A DNA stretch of 48,780 nucleotides from Rhodospirillales bacterium (GCA_014323865.1 JACONG010000006.1:153255-202034); one strand, 5' to 3'. Positions 38,954-47,232 are shown, counted from the first letter of the stretch. Notes: generated by a model not told the origin, from the letters alone. Numbers and translations are program-made.

Positions 38954-39394
38954 ATGGTGATGAGCATGATCGAAGACGATCCAATGAACATGCTGACGCG
39001 CGGTGAACTTCTCGAGATGACCACTGAAATCGTCTCAGCGTACGTCAGCAACAACTCGACCGACGCCAATGCACTTCCCGATCTGGTTCGGCGTGTTCAC
39101 GATACGCTCGCCCAGATTGCCGAAGCCAAGACTGCGGAACCCGCGTCGGAAGCACCCGAACCCGCCGTACCCATCAGGAAGTCGGTGCAGCCTGATTACA
39201 TTGTCTGCTTGGAAGATGGCAAGAAACTCAAGGTGCTCAAGCGCTACATCAGGACGAACTACGGCATGACGCCGTCAGAATACAAAGCCAGGTGGGGGCT
39301 TCCCGCCGACTATCCGATGGTCGCTCCGAACTACTCAAGGGCGCGCTCCGAATTCGCCAAGAACATCGGACTGGGACGCAAGGCGAAGTCCTGA
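38954..39394 (+). CDS. MucR/Ros-family regulator with altered zinc-finger ligands
   Basis: A 146-residue protein of the MucR/Ros family, H-NS-like regulators typical of alphaproteobacteria. The N-terminal oligomerisation region (LLEMTTEIVSAYVSNNSTD) precedes an acidic linker and the DNA-binding domain SVQPDYIVCLEDGKKLKVLK, then RYIRTNYGMTPSEYKARWGL. In Ros/MucR the finger is C-x2-C/D with two histidines in a KRHLRTHY-type helix. Here C85 and D88 remain, but the histidines are Y98 and N102. Zinc-free relatives that still bind DNA are known from rhizobia. Several ATGs (38954, 38960, 38966) could start it; none has a clear ribosome-binding site. Confidence 0.9.
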   Translation: MVMSMIEDDPMNMLTRGELLEMTTEIVSAYVSNNSTDANALPDLVRRVHDTLAQIAEAKTAEPASEAPEPAVPIRKSVQPDYIVCLEDGKKLKVLKRYIRTNYGMTPSEYKARWGLPADYPMVAPNYSRARSEFAKNIGLGRKAKS

Positions 39395-39419
39395 TCGTTC
39401 GACAACCTCACGCGAGAGA

Positions 39420-39450
39420 CGATGACCACATCATGGTCATCGGCTCTTTT
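39420..39450 (+). terminator. Intrinsic terminator of the MucR-like gene
   Basis: A nine-pair stem CGATGACCA/TGGTCATCG with a CATCA loop, followed by GCTCTTTT, starting 26 bases after the stop codon. The remaining gap to livM holds only an unsupported short frame (from 39505). Confidence 0.7.
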
Positions 39451-39614
39451 GATTCAGGTCTCTCTGTTGAAGACCTCAGGCGACACAGTTCCGTGGCCTA
39501 TCCCATGAAAACTGCCCTCCCCCTCACCGCCCTGCTCGCCGCCTTTCCGGCCGCCACTGCCGATGAGACAGGAACAAAGCTTGCTGGTTCCCTGCCGCCA
39601 GGCCAAGAGGACTG

Positions 39615-40928
39615 TCAGCGTCCCATCCGGTCGGGGATCAGGCCACGGGGCGAGAAGCGCAGGACCAAAAGCAGGATCAGGCCCATGACGCACACGCGCA
39701 TGTAGGGCGCGCTTGCGATCAGGTGTTCGCGGAGGGCGCTTTCGTCGCCCAGAACTGATGTCAGGACCTCCATCAGCCAGAGCCCCGCCGGTTCGGCCTC
39801 GACCCAGATGAACCAGACGAAGAATCCGCCCAGCACGGCACCCCAGTTGTTGCCGGAACCGCCGACGATCACCATCACCCAGATCAGGAACGTGAAGCGC
39901 AGCGGCTGGTAGCTGCCCGGCGTGAACTGGCCGTCGAGCGTGGTCAGCATGGCGCCTGCCATGCCGACGACGGCTGCACCGATGACAAAGATTTCGAGAT
40001 GGCGGCGCGTCACGTTCTTGCCCATCGCCGCAGCTGCGGCCTCGTTATCGCGAATCGCCCGCATCATGCGGCCCCAGGGCGAATGGAGCGCCTTCTGGGC
40101 GAGCACCATGACGATGACCAACACGGCAAGGAAAAGGCTGGCGTAACAGAGCTTGACGAAGATGGTCGAGGCATCAAGAACGTCCATACCCATGCCCGAC
40201 ACAAACTCTCGGAAGCGGGCGGACTCCTGAAGATCGACCTCGTAGGGCACCGGCCTATCGAGGCCGGTGACGTTCTTCACGCCACGTGCCAGCCAGTCCT
40301 CGTTCTTGAGAATGGCGAGCACGATCTCGGAGATGCCGAGCGTCGCGATGGCGAGATAGTCGGCGCGCAGGCCCAGCGCCACTTTGGCGATCATCCAAGC
40401 AGCTCCGGCCGCAACCAGGCCACCGATCGGCCAGGCAAGGATGATCGGCAGGTTCAGACCGCCGAGATAGCCGCTCTTGGCCGGATTGGTCTCCTCGATG
40501 GCCTCGACCGCCGGGTCGAAGAAGATCCGGACCGCTCCGTAGCCCACCAGAATCAGTACGGCCGTCACGATCATGCGCAAACCGCCGGGAACCAGTCGGC
40601 GACGAACGCGGACAATGATGCCGATCGCCGCGATCAGCGTGACCACGGTTCCCAGCAGGTCGATCCAGGCGACCTCCCAAGCTTCCGGAACCGGAGGTTT
40701 GGAAACCAGCACTGCGGCAACGCCACCCAGCGCCGTAAAGCTCATGACGCCGACGTTGAAGAGCCCCGCGTAGCCCCACTGCATGTTGAGGCCCAGCGCC
40801 ATGATCGACGAGATCAGGCAGAGATTGAGGATCGACAGCGCAACCGACCAGGACTGGCCGAAGCCGACCAGCATGAGCAGGCCACCCATGATCGCAAACA
40901 GGATGGGGCCGCGCAGCGCCTGGTTCAT
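39615..40928 (-). CDS. livM: Branched-chain amino acid type ABC transporter permease LivM
   Basis: A 437-residue inner-membrane permease with about ten helices. It carries the LivM-type loop LHSPWGRMMRAIRDNEAAAA, which contacts the ATPase, and the conserved ALGLNMQWGYAGLFNVGVMS near residue 45. It is longer than E. coli LivM's conserved core because of an inserted segment with VRVRRRLVPGG and SGYLGGLNLPI between helices. ATG 40926-40928 overlaps the livH stop by four bases. It is the last gene of the operon; an imperfect hairpin follows on the minus strand without a clear T-tract. Confidence 0.95.
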   Translation of the reverse strand: MNQALRGPILFAIMGGLLMLVGFGQSWSVALSILNLCLISSIMALGLNMQWGYAGLFNVGVMSFTALGGVAAVLVSKPPVPEAWEVAWIDLLGTVVTLIAAIGIIVRVRRRLVPGGLRMIVTAVLILVGYGAVRIFFDPAVEAIEETNPAKSGYLGGLNLPIILAWPIGGLVAAGAAWMIAKVALGLRADYLAIATLGISEIVLAILKNEDWLARGVKNVTGLDRPVPYEVDLQESARFREFVSGMGMDVLDASTIFVKLCYASLFLAVLVIVMVLAQKALHSPWGRMMRAIRDNEAAAAAMGKNVTRRHLEIFVIGAAVVGMAGAMLTTLDGQFTPGSYQPLRFTFLIWVMVIVGGSGNNWGAVLGGFFVWFIWVEAEPAGLWLMEVLTSVLGDESALREHLIASAPYMRVCVMGLILLLVLRFSPRGLIPDRMGR

Positions 40929-41938
40929 ATGACCTTGCCCTTGAAGATGCCTGTCGGTCTGACGAGCAGTACGACGACAAGGATGACGAAGCTGACGGCA
41001 AACTTGTACTCGGTCGCCAGAAGCTGAACGAGGCCTTCAGGCGCCCATGATTCAGGCGCGAGATAGATCAGGAACTTGCGATAGGCATAGGTGATCGTGA
41101 CTTCGGAAAATGCGACCACGTAGCCGCCAACGACAGCCCCCACAGGATGGCCGATACCGCCGACGATGGCCGCTGCGAAGATCGGCAGCATAAGCTGGAA
41201 GTAGGTGAACGGCTTGAAGCTCTTGTCGAGGCCATAGAGCGTGCCGGCAATCGTCGCCAGAGCGCCCGCAATGGCCCAGGCAAAGAACACGACCCGGTCG
41301 GGATTGACACCCGAGAGCAGTGCGAGGTCCTCGTTGTCGGAATAGGCGCGCATCGCCTTGCCGGTGCGCGACCTGTTCAGGAAGAGGAAGAGCGCCACGA
41401 CCACGAGGATCGTGACCGCGATGGTCAGGCCCTGGGAGAGCTTGAGCGCAAGACCTTCGTCGAGCCCGGTCGCTTCCTTGAACTCCTTGACCTTGATCAG
41501 GAACCGGGCGCCGTCGGCGAATGACTGATCGTCGGGGCCGATGATCATGCGCACGATGCCGTTCATCAGGAACATCACGCCGACCGAGACGATGACGAAG
41601 ATCACGGCGGGGCTCCTGTTGCATCGGTAGAAACGGTAAACCCACCGATCGGTCAAAAGGCAGATCGCCACGGCGGTGAGAATGCCCACCGGCAATGCCA
41701 GCAATGCCGTCGGCAACGGATCGATCGTGATGCCCAAGCCCTGCAGCCACCATGTCACCAGAATCACGAACATCGTGCCGAAGGCCATCAGGTCGCCGTG
41801 GGCGAAGTTGGCAAAGCGCAGGATGCCGAAGACCATGGTGACGCCGAGCGCGCCCAGAGCGAGCTGCGAACCGTAGGCCAAGCCCGGGATCACCACGAAA
41901 TTGGTGATGAGCACAACGGCGTTGAGCAGGTCTTCCAT
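40925..41938 (-). CDS. livH: Branched-chain amino acid type ABC transporter permease LivH
   Basis: A 337-residue permease, partner of LivM. Landmarks are YGSQLALGALGVTMVFGILR, FANFAHGDLMAFGTMFVI and the ATPase-contacting loop RSRTGKAMRAYSDNEDLALL, followed by GIGHPVGAVVGGYVVAFSEV. The insertion with KVKEFKEATGLDEGLALK makes it a little longer than average. It begins two bases after the livF stop and overlaps livM by four. Confidence 0.95.
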   Translation of the reverse strand: MEDLLNAVVLITNFVVIPGLAYGSQLALGALGVTMVFGILRFANFAHGDLMAFGTMFVILVTWWLQGLGITIDPLPTALLALPVGILTAVAICLLTDRWVYRFYRCNRSPAVIFVIVSVGVMFLMNGIVRMIIGPDDQSFADGARFLIKVKEFKEATGLDEGLALKLSQGLTIAVTILVVVALFLFLNRSRTGKAMRAYSDNEDLALLSGVNPDRVVFFAWAIAGALATIAGTLYGLDKSFKPFTYFQLMLPIFAAAIVGGIGHPVGAVVGGYVVAFSEVTITYAYRKFLIYLAPESWAPEGLVQLLATEYKFAVSFVILVVVLLVRPTGIFKGKVI

Positions 41939-41940
41939 AC

Positions 41941-42645
41941 TCAGCCGCCCAAGAACGACCGGCGCACCACAGGATCGTCCAAGAGCGCCTGGCCGGTATC
42001 GCTATGCCGGTTCTCGCCCGTCACCAGGACATAGCCCATGTCGGCGATCGCCAGGGCCTGGGCCGCGTTCTGCTCGACCATGAGGACCGCGACCCCTGTG
42101 CGACCGACCTCAATGATCCGGTCGAACAGCTCGTCCATGACGACCGGCGATACACCGGCCGTTGGCTCGTCCAGCATCAGCACTCCCGGCTGGGTCATCA
42201 GCGCACGGCCCACGGCCACCTGCTGCCGCTGGCCGCCCGACAACTCGCCCGCAGCCTGGCGCCGTTTGTCCTTAAGGATCGGAAACAGCTCGAAGACCTG
42301 CTCCATGGTGACCAAGAAATCGTCGTCGCGAAGATAGGCGCCCATCTCGAGGTTCTCCTCGACCGTCATGCCCGCGAAGACGTTATCGGCCTGCGGCACG
42401 AACGCCATGCCCTCCCGGACCCGGGCCTGTGGCGACAGGTGCGTGATGTCCTTGCCCTTGAGCATCACGGTGCCCGCACGCAGATCGAGCAGGCCGAACA
42501 CCGCCTTCATCGCGGTCGACTTGCCCGCGCCATTGGGACCGACGATCACGGCGATCTGCCCGGCTTCGACGGCAATGGTGCAGCCGTGAAGAATGTCGGT
42601 GCCACCGTACCCGCCGGTCATGTTTTCGCCGATGAGCAGGGTCAT
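41941..42645 (-). CDS. livF: Branched-chain amino acid type ABC transporter ATPase LivF
   Basis: A 234-residue cytoplasmic ATPase. Walker A GPNGAGKST (36-44), signature ELSGGQRQQVAVGRALM, and Walker B VLMLDEPTAGVSPVVMDELF are intact, and the D-loop and switch are normal. The N-terminus GGYGGTDILHGCTIAVEAGQ is the LivF form. The start overlaps the livG stop by four bases. Confidence 0.96.
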   Translation of the reverse strand: MTLLIGENMTGGYGGTDILHGCTIAVEAGQIAVIVGPNGAGKSTAMKAVFGLLDLRAGTVMLKGKDITHLSPQARVREGMAFVPQADNVFAGMTVEENLEMGAYLRDDDFLVTMEQVFELFPILKDKRRQAAGELSGGQRQQVAVGRALMTQPGVLMLDEPTAGVSPVVMDELFDRIIEVGRTGVAVLMVEQNAAQALAIADMGYVLVTGENRHSDTGQALLDDPVVRRSFLGG

Positions 42646-43424
42646 GCCTGGGCTCCCGGACGGTTCCTGAGGCCACGTCCCAGGTAGGCCTCGATCACGC
42701 GCTCGTCGCTCTTCACCTCGTCCGCGGTGCCCTGCATCAGGAGCTTGCCCTCCGCCATGACGATGACCGGGTCGCAGAGCCGCGAGATGAAGTCCATGTC
42801 GTGCTCGATCATGCAGAACGTGTAGCCGCGCTCCTCGTTCAGCCGGATGATCGCATCGCCGATGGTGCGCAGCAGGGTCCTGTTCACGCCGGCGCCGACC
42901 TCGTCGAGGAACACGATCTTGGCGTCGACCATCATGGTCCGGCCGAGTTCCAGCAGCTTCTTCTGCCCGCCCGAGAGATTGCCCGCGATCTCGTCGGCGG
43001 CGTGGCCGAGATTGAGAAAGGCAATCACGTCCTTGGCACGGTCGCGAATCTCCGCTTCCTGGGCGCGCACGGTTCCGGGCCGGAACCAGACGTCCAGCAG
43101 GTTCTCGCCGGCCTGTTCGGCGGGCACCATCATGAGGTTCTCGCGCACGGTCAGGTGGGTGAACTCATGAGCGATCTGGAACGTGCGCAGCAGGCCACGA
43201 TGAAACAACTCGTGCGGCTTCAGGCCGGTTATGTCGTCGCCATCAAGTGAGACCTTCCCCGACGACGGTGGAAACAGACCGGCGATGACGTTGAACAGCG
43301 TGGTCTTGCCCGCACCGTTCGGTCCGATCAGTCCGGTGATCGCGCCGCCAGCGATTTCAATGGTCACGCCATCGACGGCACGCAGGCCACCGAAGTGCTT
43401 GTGCAGGTCCGAGACCTGGATCAT
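42642..43424 (-). CDS. livG: Branched-chain amino acid type ABC transporter ATPase LivG
   Basis: A 260-residue ATPase. Walker A GPNGAGKTT (34-42), the Q-loop region with FQIAHEFTHLTVRENLMMVP, signature NLSGGQKKLLELGRTMM and Walker B IVFLDEVGAGVNRTLLRTI are visible. The Walker B end reads DEVGAGVN where most have DEPxAGL, which is common in LivG-like proteins of some transporters. The C-terminal extension SDERVIEAYLGRG is the LivG signature. It is separated from the binding-protein gene by 75 bases containing a hairpin. Confidence 0.95.
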   Translation of the reverse strand: MIQVSDLHKHFGGLRAVDGVTIEIAGGAITGLIGPNGAGKTTLFNVIAGLFPPSSGKVSLDGDDITGLKPHELFHRGLLRTFQIAHEFTHLTVRENLMMVPAEQAGENLLDVWFRPGTVRAQEAEIRDRAKDVIAFLNLGHAADEIAGNLSGGQKKLLELGRTMMVDAKIVFLDEVGAGVNRTLLRTIGDAIIRLNEERGYTFCMIEHDMDFISRLCDPVIVMAEGKLLMQGTADEVKSDERVIEAYLGRGLRNRPGAQA

Positions 43425-43442
43425 GGCTTGGTCAGGAAGGGC

Positions 43443-43483
43443 ACAAGAGAAACGGGCCCGACGACTTGATGACGCCAGGCCCG
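43443..43483 (-). terminator. Possible attenuating hairpin between binding protein and livG
   Basis: On the minus strand CGGGCC and GGCCCG pair around a longer imperfect loop, followed by TTTCTCTTGT. Partial termination here would raise the amount of binding protein relative to the permease, as in other ABC operons. Confidence 0.45.
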
Positions 43484-43499
43484 CTCAAGACCCGCTCGA

Positions 43500-44699
43500 T
43501 CAGCGGACCTGAATGGTAACGAACTCGCCGTTCTGGACTTCGAGCTCCTTGTAGGAACCGAAGGTCTCGCCAACGTCGGTCAACTCGACACCAGTGGCAC
43601 CGACATAGTCGACCTCGCCGCCGTCAGCCAGGATCTGCAGACCCTTGGCCAGCTCACCGGGCCCAATCGGCTCACCGGGGTCATTGGCGACATCCATGAT
43701 CCTGCTCTGGATCGCGGCACGGTCGGCCGAACCCGCAGCCTGCATGGCCAGCGCGATCAGCGCGGCGGCGTCGTAGGATTCACCGCAGAACGGGCAATCG
43801 CCGGTCAGACCCGCTTCCTGGGCCAAGGCGACGAAGTTGTCGGCCTCGGGGCGATCGGAACCCGGCAGGCTGCCGATGATCGTGCCGTCGAGGTCCGAGC
43901 CGATGCTGTCGATCAGCGACTGGCCGATCATGCCGTCCGCGAGGATGAAGTTCTCGAACGCACCGGTGTCGATCGAGGTCTGGATGATGCCCTTACCACC
44001 CTGGTCGACATAACCGAACACGGCGAGGTAGTCAGATCCAGTCGCGGCAAGCGCCGCGACTTCAGCCGAGTAGTCGGCCTTGCCGTCTTCATGCGACGCG
44101 GCAACGGAGACCGAACCGCCCATCTCGGTGAAGGCGCCTTCGAAGCTGTCGGCCAGGCCCTTGCCGTAGTCGTTGCTCGTATAGGTCACGGCGACTTCCA
44201 TGATGCCGCGGTCCATCAGGATCGAGGCCAGCACTTCGCCCTGGCGCGCATCCGACGGCGCGGTGCGGAAGAAGTAACCGTTGTCCTCGATGGTGGTCAG
44301 CGCCGGCGAGGTCGCCGAGGGCGAGACCATCACGACACCGTTCGGCACCGCGACGTTGTTGGCGATGGCCGTGGTCACGCCCGAGCAGTCAGCGCCCATG
44401 ATGGCCGCGACTCCGTCGGAGGTGATCAGGCGCTCGGCCGCCGAGGTGGCCGCCGCGGAGTCGATGCAGGTCGAATCACCGCGGACCGAAACCAGCGTGG
44501 CACCGCCCAGCAGAATGCCGGAGTCCGAGGCTTCCTGGAGGGCGAGTTCCGCCGACTCCGCCATATCCGGCGTCAGCGATTCAATCGGGCCCGTGTAGCC
44601 CAGGATGACACCGATGTTGATGTCTTCGGCCGATGCGCTGGCCACCAGGGCGATCGCAAGAGCCGGCACCGCGACTGCGGCCATGAGGTTACACTTCAT
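43500..44699 (-). CDS. livK: Branched-chain amino acid type ABC transporter substrate-binding protein
   Basis: A 399-residue periplasmic binding protein, first gene of the operon. A Sec signal peptide (AVAVPALAIALVASASA, cleavage near residue 24) is followed by INIGVILGYTGPIESLTPDM, the Leu/Ile/Val-binding fold start, then DGVAAIMGADCSGVTTAIAN and SPSATSPALT. Single cysteines at CIDSA, DCSG and GDCPFCGESYD may form disulfides. AGGGGAGTGACAGT before the ATG is a strong ribosome-binding site. The ligand cannot be read from sequence; LivK-like proteins also take amides, urea or other amino acids. Confidence 0.92.
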   Translation of the reverse strand: MKCNLMAAVAVPALAIALVASASAEDINIGVILGYTGPIESLTPDMAESAELALQEASDSGILLGGATLVSVRGDSTCIDSAAATSAAERLITSDGVAAIMGADCSGVTTAIANNVAVPNGVVMVSPSATSPALTTIEDNGYFFRTAPSDARQGEVLASILMDRGIMEVAVTYTSNDYGKGLADSFEGAFTEMGGSVSVAASHEDGKADYSAEVAALAATGSDYLAVFGYVDQGGKGIIQTSIDTGAFENFILADGMIGQSLIDSIGSDLDGTIIGSLPGSDRPEADNFVALAQEAGLTGDCPFCGESYDAAALIALAMQAAGSADRAAIQSRIMDVANDPGEPIGPGELAKGLQILADGGEVDYVGATGVELTDVGETFGSYKELEVQNGEFVTIQVR

Positions 44700-44788
44700 A
44701 CTGTCACTCCCCTATGTCGCCGCCTCGGATGCTTTGCTGCACCTCGCGCGAACCTCCGCTTGAAGATTGGAAACGATGCTTCTTCATT

Positions 44789-44802
44789 TTGTCATGTGAC
44801 AA
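44789..44802. promoter_or_regulatory. 14-bp palindrome upstream of the liv operon, likely operator
   Basis: TTGTCATGTGACAA is a perfect inverted repeat (TTGTCA/TGACAA, two-base centre) about 90 bases upstream of the binding-protein start. Its TTGT-N6-ACAA shape fits operators of GntR-type or similar dimeric regulators. No matching regulator gene is adjacent. Confidence 0.5.
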
Positions 44803-44820
44803 TCCGGGCCGCAAGGAATT

Positions 44821-45741
44821 CTAGTGCCGCAGAGCGGCCAGAGTGCGAATGTGCTCGAGCCCGAGACCGCAGCAACCACCGAAGACCTGGACACCGCGAT
44901 CGCGCCACGTCTGGGCCTCGTCCGCGAGATCGTCGAGCTCAATGATGTCGGTGAACTGCCAGGACGGCATCTTGAAGAAGCCGGAGTCCGGATAAGCCAT
45001 CATCGGCCCCTTCCACGCCGCCCGAAGGATATCGAGTGCGGGTCCTGTGGCGTTCACGTTGGTGTGCATGATGCCGACGACCTCGGCGCCACCTTGCATC
45101 ACGCTCGCGACACTCTCCTCGAAGGGAAAGCTCTCCCAGACGTAGCTGAGGACCTTGTCCTCCTCCATTCGCGCGCTCATGCCGCACCAGTAGGGCAAGC
45201 CGCACTCTTCGGCAGCCTGGAGCGCGAGCGCGATATGGATCGGGCGGGACATCATCTCCAGCATGATCATGTCAGCGCCCGCATCACGTCCCGAGTTCAG
45301 CACCTCCCTGAAGTTGTCGAGTACCCGTTCGGGCTCGGGCCGGCGCTCGGGATCATCGCGAGCGGCGCCGGCCACCATCGGCATCTGATGCGAGAGCGAG
45401 ACGGCGACCGCAACGTCGCGGCCGTCGGCGGCGCGGTCGCGCGCCCGGAGCGCGATTTCGACGGCCTGCCGGGTCAGTTCCGGCGCCCGATCGCCGCACC
45501 CCGCCTGTTCCAGCATATGGTGCGCATTGGAAAAGGTGTTCGCCGTGATGACGTCGGAACCTGCGCGGATGTAGTCCTCATGGATACCCAGGAGAGTCCC
45601 GGGGTCGGTCGACGTCGCCAAGGCGCACCAGGCGCTGCGGCTCATCTGCGCGCCGCGGCGCTCCAGTTCAGTGCCCGTCGCACCGTCAAGCAACAGGAGT
45701 TCACCTGCCGAGAGTTTCCGGCGCAGGGCGTCCATCACCAT
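44821..45741 (-). CDS. Homocysteine S-methyltransferase-family protein
   Basis: A 306-residue protein of the zinc-dependent homocysteine methyltransferase (BHMT/MetH N-terminal) family, which moves methyl groups to homocysteine. It begins with the family LLLDGATGTELERRG (about residues 16-30), has AGSDVITANTFSNAHHMLEQ, and ends GVQVFGGCCGLGLEHIRTL with the zinc cysteines C290 and C291. The third ligand, normally the cysteine of GVNC, is replaced: GIMHTN gives H226. Start ATG 45739-45741 has GGAAGGAAA upstream; ATG 45733-45735 is an alternative. It is divergent from a polyamine-type binding protein and convergent with nothing, lying 121 bases downstream from liv. Confidence 0.88.
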   Translation of the reverse strand: MVMDALRRKLSAGELLLLDGATGTELERRGAQMSRSAWCALATSTDPGTLLGIHEDYIRAGSDVITANTFSNAHHMLEQAGCGDRAPELTRQAVEIALRARDRAADGRDVAVAVSLSHQMPMVAGAARDDPERRPEPERVLDNFREVLNSGRDAGADMIMLEMMSRPIHIALALQAAEECGLPYWCGMSARMEEDKVLSYVWESFPFEESVASVMQGGAEVVGIMHTNVNATGPALDILRAAWKGPMMAYPDSGFFKMPSWQFTDIIELDDLADEAQTWRDRGVQVFGGCCGLGLEHIRTLAALRH

Positions 45742-45811
45742 CACGATTTCCTTCCCTCGAAGAGTTCGAAAAGCCAATAGATTACAAACTTTTGCCAGTC
45801 CAAGTGCGCTG

Positions 45812-45839
45812 TTGACCGAATTCACCGAAGCACTATTGT
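45812..45839 (+). promoter_or_regulatory. Likely promoter of the Tat-exported binding protein
   Basis: TTGACC, 16 bases and TATTGT, about 33 bases upstream of the start codon in the divergent region. Confidence 0.4.
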
Positions 45840-45872
45840 GATCCGTTCAACTTGGAGGTATGGGAGCTCAAC

Positions 45873-46961
45873 ATGACCTATAAGACTGTCACCAATCGCC
45901 GCACGATCCTTAAGGGTACGGCCGCGGCCACCGGCGTTCTCGCCGCACCCTCGGTTCTGCGCCGCGCTTGGGCCGACGAGTCGATCAAGGTGTCGTCCTA
46001 CGGCGGTTTCTTCGAGGACATGCTGTCGCAATATGCCTATCCGGAGTTCACCAAGGCAACCGGGATTGAGGTCGAGACGGTCTCGCAGCCCGGCGGTTTC
46101 GAGTGGTTCGTCAACCTCAAGAGCAGCATTGAGGCGGGCTCCCCGGCGGTCGACATCACCATGGCGGCCCAGGGCTCCATGCGTCGCGCGCCCGAGGTCT
46201 TCATTCCGCTGACCGCCAATGCCGTACCCAACATCGCCAACGTTCCAGACTACCTGATCCTGCGCAATGATGCCGGGACGCCGCTGGGCTGCCCGGTGCT
46301 GGCCTGGTACGCCACCTTCGTGACCAACACCCAAGTCTGGCCCGATGCGCCGACCTCCTGGGCCGACGCTTGGAATCCGAAGTTCGCCGGCGAGCTCGGC
46401 TGGGGCCGCAACGCGGACTCGAGCTACCTGATCGACATCACCGCCAAGACCTTCTTCGGCGGTAACGAGATCATGGACTCAGACGACGGTCTGATCACCT
46501 GCATGGAAAAAATGGCGGAGATGAAAGAGAATGTCCGCCTCTGGTTCCGTGACGAAGGCCAGTTCCAGGCCATGCTGCAGTCGGGCGAGCTCACGGGCGG
46601 CCAATACTACCACGATGTGACCCAAGTCATGATCGAGGAAGGCTTCCCCATCATGTCGACCTTCCCGAAGGAAGGCGGTGTCATCGACTTCGGTTCGTGG
46701 TGCATGGTTCAGGGCACCGAGAAGGCCGACACCTGCCAGGAGTTCATCAACTGGTGTGTCTCGCCGGAAGCCCAGACCACGATCACCGATAACCTCTGGA
46801 CCGCCCCGGTTCTGCCACGCGACATGCTGCCGAACCTGTCGGACAAGTCCTTCAATCGCGCCTCGAGCACGATCGAGCCGATCGTTCCGAAGTACGCGGT
46901 GTATGTCGAAAAGGGCGACTGGATCGCCGAGAGGTGGGACGAGTTCCTCTTTGACGTCTGA
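45873..46961 (+). CDS. Polyamine-type ABC transporter substrate-binding protein, Tat-exported
   Basis: A 362-residue periplasmic binding protein of the PotD/PotF-like (SBP_bac_8-type) group. A twin-arginine signal is visible: NRRTILKGTAAATGVLAAPS, with cleavage likely after AWA near residue 34. The mature part starts ESIKVSSYGGFFEDMLSQYA, and the ligand domain contains GCPVLAWYATFVTNTQVWPD and PTSWADAWNPKFAG. ATG 45873 is chosen with GGGAG upstream; an upstream TTG in frame lacks the signal logic. The partner permease and ATPase genes that normally follow are absent: a hairpin and insertion-sequence debris follow at once. The ligand is unknown. Confidence 0.9.
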   Translation: MTYKTVTNRRTILKGTAAATGVLAAPSVLRRAWADESIKVSSYGGFFEDMLSQYAYPEFTKATGIEVETVSQPGGFEWFVNLKSSIEAGSPAVDITMAAQGSMRRAPEVFIPLTANAVPNIANVPDYLILRNDAGTPLGCPVLAWYATFVTNTQVWPDAPTSWADAWNPKFAGELGWGRNADSSYLIDITAKTFFGGNEIMDSDDGLITCMEKMAEMKENVRLWFRDEGQFQAMLQSGELTGGQYYHDVTQVMIEEGFPIMSTFPKEGGVIDFGSWCMVQGTEKADTCQEFINWCVSPEAQTTITDNLWTAPVLPRDMLPNLSDKSFNRASSTIEPIVPKYAVYVEKGDWIAERWDEFLFDV

Positions 46962-46982
46962 TCCGTCCACTTACGGTTACGG

Positions 46983-47010
46983 GAAAGGCCGGGGTTCGCC
47001 TCGGCCTTTC
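46983..47010 (+). terminator. Hairpin after the orphan binding-protein gene
   Basis: GAAAGGCCG and CGGCCTTTC form a perfect nine-pair stem, extended by GG/CC, with a TTCG-containing loop, 22 bases after the stop. No T-tract follows, and the right arm coincides with IS630 remnant sequence, so it may be chance use of transposon DNA as a terminator. Confidence 0.45.
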
Positions 47011-47232
47011 GGAGCAGAGCCTTGAGCCTGGAGAATGCCATCCCGAGGGGCCCAAGTCCGGGCTCTAGGGCGACAGGTCAAGCAGCCCGGCACAGGCGGC
47101 TTCGATGGCATGGCGGACACCCGCTGCCTCATGGGCCGGAAGATTGTCCGTCACCACGATATCGCCGGGACTCAACTCCGGCACCGGGACCTGCTCCACG
47201 CAGGTACAGTCGGGATTGCTGCAGATGTTTTT
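47000..47232 (-). pseudogene. IS630-type transposase remnant B (C-terminal half)
   Basis: Minus-strand code reads VEQVPVPELSPGDIVVTDNL, PAHEAAGVRHAIEAACAGLL and DLSP, the DDE region around the second aspartate (VVTDN). A TAG (47065-47067) stands where LPPYSPDFNPIE would have tyrosine. Past it, the catalytic glutamate region is changed (SPDLGPSG), and after a one-base loss the frame resumes as MAFSRLKALLRKAEANPG. The upstream part (ICSNPDCTC) is degenerate. It is homologous to remnant A at 27.5 kb; the shared core GCCTTTCGGAGCAG and GCCTTGAGCC is almost identical. It fills most of the 460-base gap between the binding protein and tRNA-Lys; positions 47233-47421 show nothing else recognisable. 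Confidence 0.82.

Noticed and set aside
39505..39705. Short secreted protein frame starting MKTALPLTALLAAFPAATA
   Set aside because: The signal-like start lacks a ribosome-binding site, and the rest runs antisense into the end of livM without independent support.
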